From Dichotomocladium elegans (taxonomy: Eukaryota; Mucoromycota; Mucoromycetes; Mucorales; Lichtheimiaceae), in NCBI GenBank assembly GCA_025716815.1, contig JAIXMN010000017.1, positions 124,001 through 188,000 on the forward strand: 64,000 nt of DNA. Reading direction: 5' to 3'. A program made the position numbers and the translations under genes. Shown here one piece after another: positions 11,761-22,997 of the stretch. Positions within the stretch are counted from its first letter, which is position 1; every line of letters begins with the position of its first letter. The notes below the pieces were generated by a model, which was given only the letters and a program-made list of their open reading frames with translations, did no database searches and was not told the origin of the DNA.

Positions 11761-12849
11761 CTACAGTTCATCATGGAAATAGGCTGGAATACCAAGTTCA
11801 AAGTACTCGGCCACAAAGGCCTTGAAAATGATAATCAACGCTTCCACCGTTCCAGGATCGATGATCTCTAGGTTATCCTACCAAGCGTGTAAGCAGCACA
11901 ATCAAAAGTAACCGGAGCGATCTTACATCGACGGTATGCCATTCGTCAGGGAAAGGATATGGGATGAGATGGAGAATCCTGACGCCTCGTTCCAAAAAGG
12001 GAAGATGGTCATCCTGCATAATGTCGCTGCGATAGGTAAGAAATGATGCTGGGTCGAACATGGTGGTTGTCGAATAGAGTCTCTTCTCCAGTGTTGCCAG
12101 ACGTCGGAAGAGCTGGTCCGTCGTCTGATGATAGTTGTGGAAGATTGGATTTCGAGCACCTATCAAGTCGAGCAGCACCAGTGCGTCTATCTTTGACATG
12201 TCCCCCGTTTTTGCCCATACATCGGCGAGATGCCTTTGAATTGTCGTTGTAAGTCGATAGAGGGGCGGGGGAAAGGGGGGTGGAGAGGGTTTGATTGCTA
12301 AATGTATTACCGCGCGCCATAAATGGAATCGTCCGGGCTCCAGTGGACAAACGCTTCTTCGCCATCGAAAAACACCATCTGCATACTCGCCTTGTTGGCC
12401 ATGATGGATGAATTCCAGGGCAATGACTCGGCAATGTCCATGAGCATGGCACAAGGCACTGCGCTGTCTGTGGCGCCTACAAAGCCTGCCAAATCCTTCG
12501 AATCATAGTGGGCCGCCAAAACAAGCCGCTGTGACGCATCCGGGTTCTGCGTCGCGATAATATTGGCGAATGATACGGGACCCACCACCGTGTCTGTAGT
12601 GAACTCGTCAACAGCCACATGCCAACCGAGCGACCGAAAAAAATTTACAATCGTGTTGCGCACAACAATATTCTCGGGCGTGCCTGATACGCGGGGCACT
12701 AGCAATGGCCCGGTCAGTTCAAGTGCGCGATGCGGCATGTCGGCAATGGCGTCAAGAGATGGTTGCGACAGCACTTTGTAGGCATTGCAACCACAGTACC
12801 AGGTCATCATGGTAGCCAGCAGCAGCCAGCAACCTTGTGTTACTAACAT
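11761..12849 (-). CDS. Glutaminyl-peptide cyclotransferase (glutaminyl cyclase) with C-terminal HDEL
   Basis: Three exons, 12849-12311, 12233-11927 and 11877-11761: 963 nt, 320 residues. It converts N-terminal Gln/Glu of peptides to pyroglutamate. The zinc site is intact by comparison with human QPCT: Asp128 in [11 protein letters not shown], Glu165 in FFDGEEAF and His279 in DEWHTVDDN. The catalytic Glu164 and the Asp in QDDHLPFL are also present. [10 protein letters not shown] and the [11 protein letters not shown] loop confirm the family. An N-terminal hydrophobic stretch (residues 7-22) looks like a signal peptide. Human QPCT ends shortly after VLEYLHL; here a short extension follows AEYFELG and terminates exactly in HDEL, the fungal ER-retrieval signal. 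The enzyme is therefore predicted to be ER-luminal rather than secreted or Golgi-bound. The frame of the last exon is fixed by the conserved residues before the tail. Confidence 0.9.
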
Positions 12850-13017
12850 ATGCGCCAGGAGAGGAAAGAAAAGCGAATTGGTCGGAAAAGCGGATATTAT
12901 TTTTTTCTTTCAAAATGATCTTATCAAGAAAGCGGGGCAAAACAAGGATTCGAAATTATGATGCAATTTAACGCAAAAGGACTACTCCTCTCTCTCTATA
13001 TATATGTACATAGATAT

Positions 13018-13296
13018 TCAGTGCTGATAAAGTTGTTGATGATTGGCGAGATTGCCGAGGGAGTGGAAACGGCGACTACAAATTGAGCAGCGGGGCACAG
13101 CCTCTAGGATGGCTAACGACCGCCGCCGTAGCCGGGTAATAATAAAATCCAAAGGGACGTTGCTCGGTGATGCGGTTGATTGGTCGATGATGACTACCGG
13201 AGTAGTTGATTCGGTATTGGAGTAAAAAGATGCTGAGAACATTTTGTCGATGTCGTGTTCGCCACCATTGACTATTAAGAGAGACGGGCTTGCCAT
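13018..13296 (-). CDS. Small single C2H2 zinc-finger protein (92 residues)
   Basis: Single-exon open frame from ATG at 13296 to TGA at 13018. Its last 24 residues form one C2H2 finger, Cys-x2-Cys-x12-His-x5-His, ending near the stop, preceded by a basic patch (RLRRRS). A TATA-like TATAAAAC lies about 45 bp upstream of the ATG on the minus strand (around 13341-13350), a spacing that fits a short leader. The N-terminal half has no recognisable domain. It may be a small regulator or one exon of a larger gene. There is no homologue I can name. Confidence 0.4.
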   Translation of the reverse strand: MASPSLLIVNGGEHDIDKMFSASFYSNTESTTPVVIIDQSTASPSNVPLDFIITRLRRRSLAILEAVPRCSICSRRFHSLGNLANHQQLYQH

Positions 13297-16200
13297 AGAA
13301 TGCTCGTGTGAAGATGGTATCCGAAAAATAAAATGGAGGAGTTTTATAACGATTCTGAATGAAACACTGGTGAGACAATGTGCGCGAATGGGTTGTTTGT
13401 TTCTTATTAAGACTGAGCAATCCCTTACCCCGCGTTTGAACAAAAGAAAAAGTAATGTTACTTTCTGACCAGACAAAGGTATGTTATATATAGCAAAAAA
13501 GAAGAGAGGGTGAGGAGGTGGCTAAAGTCTCGGCAGACACCTTCTGTCTTCTTTTGAATGTCTCCATAAAAGATGATCACCCCTATTGTCACCCAGATGA
13601 CAGGTCACCTTTGCCAGGGGTTGGGTTTGGATCGCATCATTATTAGGTATAGACATTGCATTTTTTTTTATTATACCGAGTAATATCATTAGGTGAGAAA
13701 AACGTCTTTCCAGCTACAAGTAAAAGGCGACGAATGAAAACTGCCCCGAAGTATTTCTCCATTTCGTCCAATGCAGCTCAGTTTGACTAGCCTAATGGAA
13801 TGTAAATCCTAATAAGTCGTGTAAACTATCATTTCTCCCCATTCCTTTGTTGAATCATTTGAGTTCCTTCATTTTCTTATTTTTCTCCCTCACGCTTCCC
13901 AGTGACCAAACCACAACCCCCGGTCAAGTTGAATATTCACAACTGTCTTGCAGAGGCGTAGATTACATGGATCGGCGTTCTGGATGATGGCCGGATAAAA
14001 TACTAATGCATAAACCCAACTCCCAATACGGAGATGCCTGCCGGTCCCATCCGGACCAGAAGACACAGATACGTACACGGTACGTATGTTCTTGGGCCGA
14101 AGATTCATTTCCTTGGTGTCAATGATGGCAGAGATCTGTTTTTCTTTGCCAAACAACACGTGGCTGCGGATCAAAAAATTGATGGGCGGCACAACAGCAA
14201 ACAAAGCAATAACACACAAGCAAACAAACCAGTCTTTATTTCGGTTCAGACTTTAAAACTGTTGCCATGTATCACCGCCGGAAGTGGAACTGACAAAAAT
14301 AAGGAGGGGAGGTGCCTACAATGGTACAGTGCGTTGCTACTAGCAAATGCCGCAGCCAGTCCAAAAATCGATGTCATGCCACCCGTGACTTTGGCGAGAT
14401 GTTTAGTTTTGGGAACCTTCGACCGTGCTACAAGGGTTCCTACTAGCTCTTAATCATCTTCTTTAAACCAACGACTTGCACTTGATAATTGATCTTCTGA
14501 ACAAATATGGCTTATCGGTGAAGCAAACGCAAAAAACGAGTACTTATGCTGCTAGTCCTCGTGTATATTCCCTGCTTTGAAAAATCCGTCACTGCATGGG
14601 CCGTAGAGGATTGCGTATATCCCCTACATGAGACTCCCAGTCTTGATTATCGTAAACTGTATTTCATTTCTTGCGGGACTGGTGTCGTCAAAGTGCCAAG
14701 TTAAGCTGGACAAGTGCTGTGCTGAGCCGGGCGTTTTGTCCATAAAACTTTACGTTTGATGACAAAGCATGGAGAAAGATGATGAATCCTTATATCGACT
14801 TGCTTTTCCTTCAAAACTAACACCTTCGATCCTTTGTTATTGACCAACCACACCTGTATTTGATAGAGACACCGAAGTGAGGTCAACGAGGATACCGGAC
14901 TACCCGGTGAAGCCGCTAGTTGGCTGCCTTTCGGCAGGACCTTTCCTTATTTCCTTTTTTAAATCCAGAAGCCATTGCTTCTGGCGCAGCACCCATCCTC
15001 CGCCACGTGCAAATCTAGATGGGTCTAGGTAAGTTGGGTTGGCAAGGCAAAGTGCTAGCGTGGGGCTGATGCTTTATGTTGACTAACGAAATCTTTTTAC
15101 CTATTTTGGAAAATTAAATGCACAGCTCGTGGGCAAGCAAATAGAAGCAAACGAAACACTCTTCCTGGCTATATTGCAGAACCAACAACTTAAAAGGAGA
15201 ACCTCCTAAACCGAAATGCAAGGCAACAACCGTTCCATAAATCAGCACATGGAATGAGTTATGCCTTGGTCCCAGGCGTCGGGACGCCTCCAAGTCTTAT
15301 CAAACATAACACAAAACTCTCCCAAAAGAGAGAAAACTGTCTGTGGATTATCACTTGTTCAAATTTGTTTCCAACATGGCAATACCACGCAAATATATTG
15401 TATATAATAGTGTAAAGCAGTGAATTAAGATTCTGCTGCGGGAGAAAATAGTACCTGAACGTCACGGATGTGTCCCAGTTGTCGATGTTGTTTTAAATTA
15501 TTGTCATAGTGGTATGAGCTTGCCTCGATAACGCACATTCCACAGATGGACTGGCAGTTACTCGAGCTGGAAACCCATAGAAGCCGGTGAAGATGTAAAC
15601 TTCAAGAATGGATGAATTTGCAAATCGAACCAGTAGCTCCTTTGAACATAGTGAGTCAGCCCGGACAGCAGGGCGCAGCGCTTTCACGGAGCCGGCAAAT
15701 CTTCAGCGTATGGCGGGCAAACTTTTCATTTTCCAATAGAGCTCTTATGGTAAGATCAGTATGCTCATATTATCCGGTCGTTCCCTTTGCTATGTCTTAA
15801 AAGCATCATACCACGACAAGAAGCTTAAAAAAATCCAATTTGGACAATCGGTTGCGGCAACAGACTCGTGTTAAGATAGCTCTATTGTTGAAAGCTGGAT
15901 GCAGGAACCGGCGGGGAAAGTCCAATGTTTGAAAAAAGATCTGTAATCATATACGATTTGCACAGGCCGGGGTAACCCTAGGGTATTAATGATAGCAGTG
16001 GGGAACGACCATTCAGAGGATGAGACGGTGCCATACACAGCAAGGCTAGAACAATTTCATCGCTTTCGTTGTATCACTCGATTTGGACTTCAAGCGTGCT
16101 GACAAAGGAGCTGTTCTCAGTTCTAAACACTCCATGTAAAGGAGTCTCACGCTTGCTCAGGCTAATTGTACAGCAAATTTTACCTGCAATCAAGCTATTG

Positions 16201-17320
16201 TTTCAAAATACCTGTGAATATTGCATCCTTTCTTCCCGAGGTGAATGAAAGACCGTTTGTACATCCATGAAGTGAACAATAGTTTAACCCAAGTTGAAAT
16301 GCTCATGCTGTACGATATTGCAAAAGCCAACAGCGCATATATATAACATACTCGATGATCACAGGACATTGAAAGCGTCTCTACTAAGCAAACAAGCCGT
16401 ATATGGTACTTATTTTTCTGTCTTATGTTCTTCAACCAGAAGCAATTATAGCCATTTTTTTGAATCTTAAAAATAATAATTACCAGGATGTAAACCGCAT
16501 TAGTTGTGCTATCTCTGGGTAACCTACATGTCGAAGCTCAACTACGTACTTTGGTAGAATGCATTGCACGAGACAACATTTTATGTTCACCTTTTTATAC
16601 AGACATCTTCCTTCTTTGACTTTTAACCACCGTTGGATAAGCGACGAAAGACATTCTGGAAGGTACATATTTGAGAGTTATGCTGCTTATTTATCGATAG
16701 TCATCAAAAAGTTGTATTATTGCTTTGGCGGAGGTAGACTTGCCAACGCTTCTGTGATAATGATGTGCGCATGTTTCAGGCAAACTCTGGGTTATCGTAA
16801 CTACAGACTGCTTCAAACTCTATGTTATGTTGCTGGTGTTTTCATACTGCTTATTATCGGCTCAAAACAAGCCTTTGTTAGAATAATATACAAAATATAT
16901 CCATCGCTTCTGCCAACTCAGTGTTTGCATTTTCGCTTCAAGTATGCATGTTACGACAAGATCAGCGTTATCGACATGCTTGGTATTGTATTGAAGCATT
17001 ATCAACTCCTGTAGAGGGGTTCGGTCGATCATCGTCAATCTGTATCTTCCACAAAGGTGGCATTGTCATTGTACGAAATCCATCCAATGGTATGCTTTTA
17101 CAGATAGGATTTTGAGCGTAACTCTATAGGATAGGGTAGACCTAGTCACTCGTTCTTCGACAAGGGGGATGTGGAAGGGATTTGGTTGGATAAAGCCGAT
17201 GGCAAGGTTCGCTGTTGCGCACCTCCTTTTTTCGCTCCTTCTATCCAGAACCCCTTCCCACACACACATTCGCAATCACACCCACGCAAGGAAGAGGAGA
17301 CGAACCAAGAGAGCAAGGTC
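13297..17320. other. Gene-poor 4-kb intergenic region
   Basis: AT-rich, with scattered short open frames. On the minus strand around 14450-13890 two neighbouring stretches look faintly coding (a small hydrophobic segment GGMTSIFGLAAAFAS near 14380, then RHLRIGSWVYALVFYP near 14000), possibly exons of an unrecognised or decayed gene, but I cannot join them into an intact model. A 151-codon frame at 16559-17014 (+) resembles no family. No tRNA or transposase was recognised. Confidence 0.35.
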
Positions 17321-19496
17321 ATGACTCATCGCCTTCCCATTCGCATGGCTGCATTTCCCATTCTTCTTGTAGCCCTTCTTACCTATGCTCATGACAATTC
17401 AAACAACATTCATACAGCAATCGTGGACAACACGATCCGCCCCGTTCTTCACAGCGGGAGAAACGGCGGTCCGCTGCATGTTTCCGACAGCCACCTCGCG
17501 TATGACAATGACCGCTATAACCCCCACGTTGAGCCACAGCAAAAAAAGCATCATAAAACACAGGAGCTGTATCCCATTATAGCAGATATCGATACGCCCT
17601 CTGGCAGAAATGAAGACCTCAAACTCTCGACCGATTCCGAGACCGAATCAAACAGAACCAACGCTACAACAACCTCATCATTCTCGTCATCAACCGCGAA
17701 AACCTCGCAATCAGGGGCCGATGATGGTACAATATCGAGTGCAAACTCGGATCGAGTACCAGATTTTAGTCTCGAAGCCAGCCCATACATCCGGGTCAAC
17801 CTCTTCTGTACCATTGAGCAGTCTTTCTGCAGCAAGGTAGCCGAAGCCCTAAGGGACGCTGCTTCCATGTTCAATGAGGTTGTTAATATTAAAAACGCTC
17901 TTTTGTAAGTATTTTGAATTGTCACTTTTTCTCTATGTGTTTCTTATGCTTTTGTGTTACATCAAAGGATACAGGCCACATATTATAGTTTTTGCGAAAA
18001 AAGATGTGCGAATGATACTTTTGGCTGGGGTGCGCCTTCGTCGCAAGTAAGTGGGTGTGCGAAAGCTCATGCAATGCAAGAAGGAAACTAAATGCGCTCT
18101 GTTTTTGAAATAAAACAGTTTACACTTCCGTTCGAGGACGGTGCAGATTTAAACTATATCTATCCACAAGCGCTTGCCAAGCAGCTAGCACCATACAGCA
18201 ACACGTCTGCTTGGGCAAACCATGACATCGCCATAGAAATTAACCATGACATCTATATGAATTCCATCAATTTTGATCAGGCATCAAGCGATGGATGGAA
18301 TGGCACCGGTATCCCGTCGGGGGGATTGTATTATTTTAAGGTGCAAAGCAGAAAGGCGATCTACTCAACAGAATATGTTACTCATATATAATGCATAGAA
18401 CAACGGTACATCATTGTCTATTACTTCGGATCAGATCGATATACGCTATATCATTCTACATGAAATCCTCCATGGCGTTGGTTTCATAAGTTCATGGGCT
18501 GCATACTTTGTCAACAATGCGTCACCTTTCCATACGCTCATTGAGGGCATCATCGATCCAAACGAACTTCAGCTTGTCACACCCAGTCCGTTCTGGCACA
18601 TTGAAGAGCAAACAGGGCCTGTTTTCGTCACTGGATTTCAGCCCACCATGATTTTTGATAAGTTCCTGTACAGCAGCATACGCCAGTCGAAAACAAGCAA
18701 CAATAGAACCAGCGACCCCTTGTCGCTTGCTTCTGCTGGATTTGATATGCAGAATTTCTGTGTCCAGGGCAGCCAAGCGTTTGTAATAAACTTTATACAG
18801 GAGTTCAACCGTTCCAACCAGTCCCGACATGCCAATCATCTGTGGACATCATTGAGTAACGGAGACACGCTGTCCTTCCACTTCCCCGCACCAGCTGTGG
18901 ATAACAGCAGCTACAACACCAATCCCTACCTTAACGAAACCTACAAGACGATGAAGCTGCTGACAGGTGATCAGGTGCTGACATCGCACGCAGAGCTCTC
19001 CGATCGTAATTTTCGATTGGGGATCGCTATCTCTCACCTCGACGAGACGTATTCAAACACCCCAGATTTTATCATGACAGGATCATACATCCGTGGCCAG
19101 ACATTAGAAGATATCATCGAGGATGTTTACGGTGGTGTTCCGCCCATCAACTACAGTATAGCAGCAGCAGCAACAGTAGTGAGAAATAGCACGATGATCC
19201 AGCGCACGTACCGATCTCCAATTGGTCCGGGTGTGCTGCGCATTCTCGACTCGATGGGCTACTCTACGGTCTTGAGTAACACGAATTACACAACCACAGG
19301 AAACGTCAAATCCGGCAAGATGCCGTCAGTGTGTGACGACAAGAACAACAATCATGCCATGTCCAAATCACCTAAACCTGTCATCATCTCCATTGCTAGC
19401 TTGCCTGATTTTTCATCCGGCTTAACAATGAAGGCTTGCTTACTACTGATATCGGCCTTCGTTTACCCATGGTCGTATAGACCGTACTGTCGTTAA
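17321..19496 (+). CDS. Secreted zinc-metallopeptidase-like protein (HExxHxxGF)
   Basis: Four exons, 17321-17904, 17968-18046, 18119-18340 and 18399-19496: 1983 nt, 660 residues, phases consistent. An N-terminal hydrophobic segment after the second Met (MAAFPILLVALLTYA) looks like a signal peptide. A Ser/Thr/Asn-rich linker follows up to about residue 175, then a folded region. His316-Glu317-x-x-His320-x-x-Gly-Phe (LHEILHGVGFISSW) is a gluzincin/metzincin-like zinc motif. Later blocks SHLDETYSNTPDFIMTG (possible Met-containing turn) and GPGVLRILDSMGYST resemble the C-terminal end of secreted metallopeptidase domains. Many N-x-S/T sites suggest N-glycosylation. A hydrophobic C-terminal tail (residues about 640-655) could be a membrane or GPI-type signal. 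The third zinc ligand is not assigned and I do not recognise a named peptidase family. An alternative start is the Met at 17345. Confidence 0.75.
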
Positions 19497-19820
19497 TATT
19501 GTACATAAACAAATCAAAAGTTTAACTGGATGACATTCCTTAGCTCAGAAGAGTCGCAATACTACTGGGATTTGTGGGGTAGGCTTAGAGATTTATGCAG
19601 TCTATCCTCCGACCATTACGGGACTCTCCGGTCCATTCTTGATTCTAAGGACCTGGCGATACTCTTTTTTTCCCTTATCTATCATAGTGCATCCTAGCCT
19701 CTAAACTCTATTGATGGCGTGACCCACCCATCCCACTCGACAGTATTTTTGAAACACCGGTATCTCTTTTCTTGTTTCTTGGCTACTTTTCTTGGCAGTA
19801 CTCTGATTCTTCTGGTCTCA
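19497..19820. promoter_or_regulatory. Intergenic upstream of the F-box/RCC1 gene
   Basis: About 320 bp between a plus-strand stop and the next plus-strand start. It should contain the metallopeptidase terminator region and the F-box gene promoter. There is a pyrimidine-rich stretch just before the start (around 19740-19815) and no TATA box I would call. Confidence 0.4.
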
Positions 19821-21502
19821 ATGAAGCTGATTGAATTACCTCCAGACGTGCTCTATAGCATATTTAGCAAACTTAGCGCAACCAGCTTGGCCCGGCTCGA
19901 GAGGACCTGTCGACGTTTGAGGGAGCTTTGCAACGACGATCTTCTGTGGAAACATCTTGTCATTGACGACTACAATGTTCCCTCGTGCAGTACCTATCGT
20001 TCTTCGGGCTGGAAAGCTTTCTACTCGCGCCTTTCCAATTCGCGCGTCTTTACTTGGGGTGAAAACAGCGATGGGCGCTTGGGACATCGCGACCCGCCTC
20101 ATCTGCTCCCGCGCTCGAGATGGCAGTATGTTGTTCTTTTGGAGGGGGAGGTTTTGCATAAACGAAGTTCATCATAATCACATATCGTATCCATGCCACG
20201 ACTAAAACCTTGTCTCGCCGCCCAAAAATACTTTATCTCTTCTCATTGTTAGAGTTGTAAACCCTTCATTCTCAAGGAGAATCATAACAGAACCGCGAGA
20301 GCTGCTATCGCTCCGAGGCAAAGGAATCGTGGATATTCATGCAGGAGGGTGGTCGTTTCATGCGCTGGACCGACATGGTCGTGCGTGGATGTGGGGCACT
20401 GTAAGTTGAAGAAACCAACAGGGCAATGATAGGATCCTCAAACGCGGAACATCATAGTTGGATGAGAACAACACTGCCGGGATCGGTCGGCGGCGGATCG
20501 CTGCACCTACTGAAGTGAGATTACCGCCCGATGTTCAGCTACGGTCCATTTCATGTGGCCGATCCCACACCATCGGCTTAGCCAGAGATGGGAGTGTCTG
20601 GCAATGGTCCAATCTCTGGGTTCCACAACGGATCAAGGTCTCTTTGCCCATTCTCCAGGTCACAGCAAACTGGGGATATTCGACACTCCTCTGCATGAAC
20701 GGAGCGATTTTCATCGTCCCTGGGCCAGGTCCCGTAGAATCTGAAGACGACAGTATTGACGACTACATCGTTAATGATCTGCCAGTAACACTGCAGCGCA
20801 TTCAAGATGATATGCATGCTGTTGGACGCCACGATTTGGAGCCCTTCAGCAGTTTGGATAAGATTGTCCAAGTAAGAACTGAGCTCATACAACAAGAAGC
20901 CTCTTCTCACTGCGCTCTAGGTTGCAGGTCTAGAGAACACGACTCTGTGTTTGACACGTTTTGGGCGTATACTTCGTCTCGCCACAGCGGACGCCGTTGA
21001 ATTCGTCGCGGCACCAGCCATGCGTACAACCGAGCTTCATGCCTTTGGTGCGACTGAATCCGAAGTTAATGACCCAGACCAGAAGATGCACCGCTTCATC
21101 ACTGCGCAGTTCCGCAACTTTGCTGTCTATACCATGGGCGGCAAGGTGCTTCTTGGGAGGCAAGACATGTCACCACAGGAAGAGCCGCGAGCTTTACCCG
21201 CGCTTCAGCATGATATATGCAAGGTTTCCTTTGGCGAGTAAGTCTTTAAATGTATTCTCTTATATGTAGTCTGTTGCCTCAGCTTGAACTTTTTTTTTGG
21301 TAGCTACCATAGCGGCGCGCTGACAAATGGAGGCGACTTGTTGACCTGGGGCTCGAGCAGAGCTGGTGCACTTGGCCACGGCAACAATGGGATTTCAGAT
21401 GAACTGGGAGAGCCTAAAAAGGTTCCTTTTGGTGATATGTTTGTCTTTGCGATCGGCTTTGGAGGGTGGCAAAGCAGTGCTCTTGCAATCCCTCGCGGAT
21501 AA
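19821..21502 (+). CDS. F-box protein with RCC1 repeats (Saf1-like)
   Basis: Five exons, 19821-20125, 20253-20400, 20458-20871, 20921-21237 and 21304-21502: 1383 nt, 460 residues. The N-terminus is an F-box (LPPDVLYSIFSKL, LERTCRRLRELCNDDLLWKHL). RCC1-type blades follow: RVFTWGENSDGRLGH, AWMWGT, ISCGRSHTIGLARDGSVWQW and LLTWGSSRAGALGHG near the end. The combination of F-box and RCC1 propeller is that of budding yeast Saf1, a substrate receptor of an SCF ubiquitin ligase that targets adenine deaminase in quiescence. The F-box should bind Skp1 and the propeller the substrate. The substrate here is inference only. The start Met directly precedes the F-box and sits in a clean context. Confidence 0.85.
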
Positions 21503-21801
21503 ACTTATAGGTCAACGTGATATTTTCTTTCTGTAAACGGAATTGATTCAATGAAAAGAAACAAACAAAGCGTGGTCATACCGGGTGTGTGTGTGTGTGG
21601 GACGGGGAGTCTGTGTCGACTGAAACCATCCTGAGGATATGGTCCCATGTACGAATCTCCGACAAGTGCGAGAAAAGAGAGTGCCCGGCTGTGTGGCTGG
21701 CATGCTGGGAGGGGGGGGTTGGTGTTGTGAGATGCGAGGGGTGTCTGTGCGCGTTGGTCTTTGTATTCTTTCTAAAGCAACCTTCACCTCCCCACCCTCC
21801 C

Positions 21802-22879
21802 ATGCTCTTACCGTTACGACGACGCCTCTTGAATACCTCGACATTGTCTTCTTTGCTTCTGCGCCGCCCATATTCGCAAAGCAGCGTGGATGCGAGCGAG
21901 ATCAAAAAGTTCAGTGCCAAGGCAGCAGAATGGTGGGATCCTGACGGTGAATTTGGCATGCTGCAGCTCATGAATCCCACACGCGTGCGTTATGTGCGCG
22001 ATCAGCTCAGCCACGACAATCGCGTCGTCCATGCGACACAGGCACCATTTGAAGGTTTGCGTATGCTTGACATTGGTTGTGGCGGTGGTCTTCTCTCTGA
22101 GGTATGGCTTTCACACACACACACACACACACACATGCATGCATGCATATGGACGGCAACCCGCTGTGGGGACGGGGATTTTTGAATAAAGAGTATATCG
22201 CTCTGACAGGAGTTTTCTTTTTGTGGATTTGCTAGTCGTTGACGCGTCTCGGCGGGCAGGTGGTGGGTGCGGATGCATCTTACGACAATATTCAGATGGC
22301 CAAGATTCATTCGCGCAAGGATCCACGTTTATGGCGTGGTCCGGGTACACTCGATTATAGAAATACAACTGCAGGTGAAAAAAAAAAAGTGGGGCAAGAG
22401 GGGTTAAGAGAGACAGAGAGAAAGACTGATCGATGATGGTTCATCTGCAACCATCAGAGGATCTGTTGGTTTCCAAAGAATCCTTTGATGTCGTGCTTGC
22501 CATGGAGATTATCGAGCACGTGGCAAACCCGCTTGAATTCCTAAAGACGTGCGCAGCACTGGTCCGACCTGGAGGCACCATGTTCCTATCTACCATGTCG
22601 CGCACACTACTGTCCTATTCGCTGACCGTGCTGATGGCGGAGGACATTCTCAAGATCGTGCACAAGGGCACGCATGACTGGACAAAGTACATTCGTAGCG
22701 AGGAGCTGGTTGGTGCCGTACAGTCGATGGGCGATGAATGGTCGGTACAAGATGTACGCGGTATCTATTGGGATCCAATCCAAAGAAAATGGTGGATACC
22801 AGAGGAAAAGGGGCATATATCACCCTGTAATGCTCGAGCACTGGAGGTCAACTATCTTCTGACGGCTAAAAAAAACTAA
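21802..22879 (+). CDS. COQ3: Ubiquinone biosynthesis O-methyltransferase Coq3
   Basis: Three exons, 21802-22101, 22236-22374 and 22458-22879: 861 nt, 286 residues. A basic, Ser/Leu-rich leader (PLRRRLLNTSTLSSLLLRR) fits mitochondrial import. The Coq3/UbiG signature follows: FSAKAAEWWDPDGEFGML, SAM motif I LDIGCGGGLLSE, then VVGADAS and FDVVLAMEIIEHV. YIRSEELVGAV and VRGIYWDP close the domain. It methylates both hydroxyl groups of the coenzyme Q head group on the matrix side of the inner membrane, within the CoQ synthome. Intron 1 carries a CA-repeat and an ATGC-repeat (22112-22148), which are unlikely to matter for function. Confidence 0.95.
22112..22148. repeat. CA and ATGC microsatellite inside COQ3 intron 1
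   Basis: A run of alternating C and A of about 22 bp is followed by three copies of ATGC-type tetranucleotide. It lies wholly within the first COQ3 intron. Confidence 0.85.
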
Positions 22880-22997
22880 AAAAAAAAAAATGATATTGCT
22901 TCAAAAATATTGTGTTGCTACGGCTATTAGTAATATGCAGAAGAGCTGCTAAAAGGCCGATAGGGCATGGGGCACTCTCCCCTTCCTTGAGCTTGTT

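Noticed and set aside
13890..14450. Possible minus-strand two-exon gene.
   Set aside because: Weak coding look and one plausible junction, but no start codon, no family and an upstream in-frame stop; kept only as a note in the intergenic entry.
16559..17014. 151-codon plus-strand open frame in AT-rich DNA.
   Set aside because: No domain, no promoter or splice evidence, and composition typical of chance frames.
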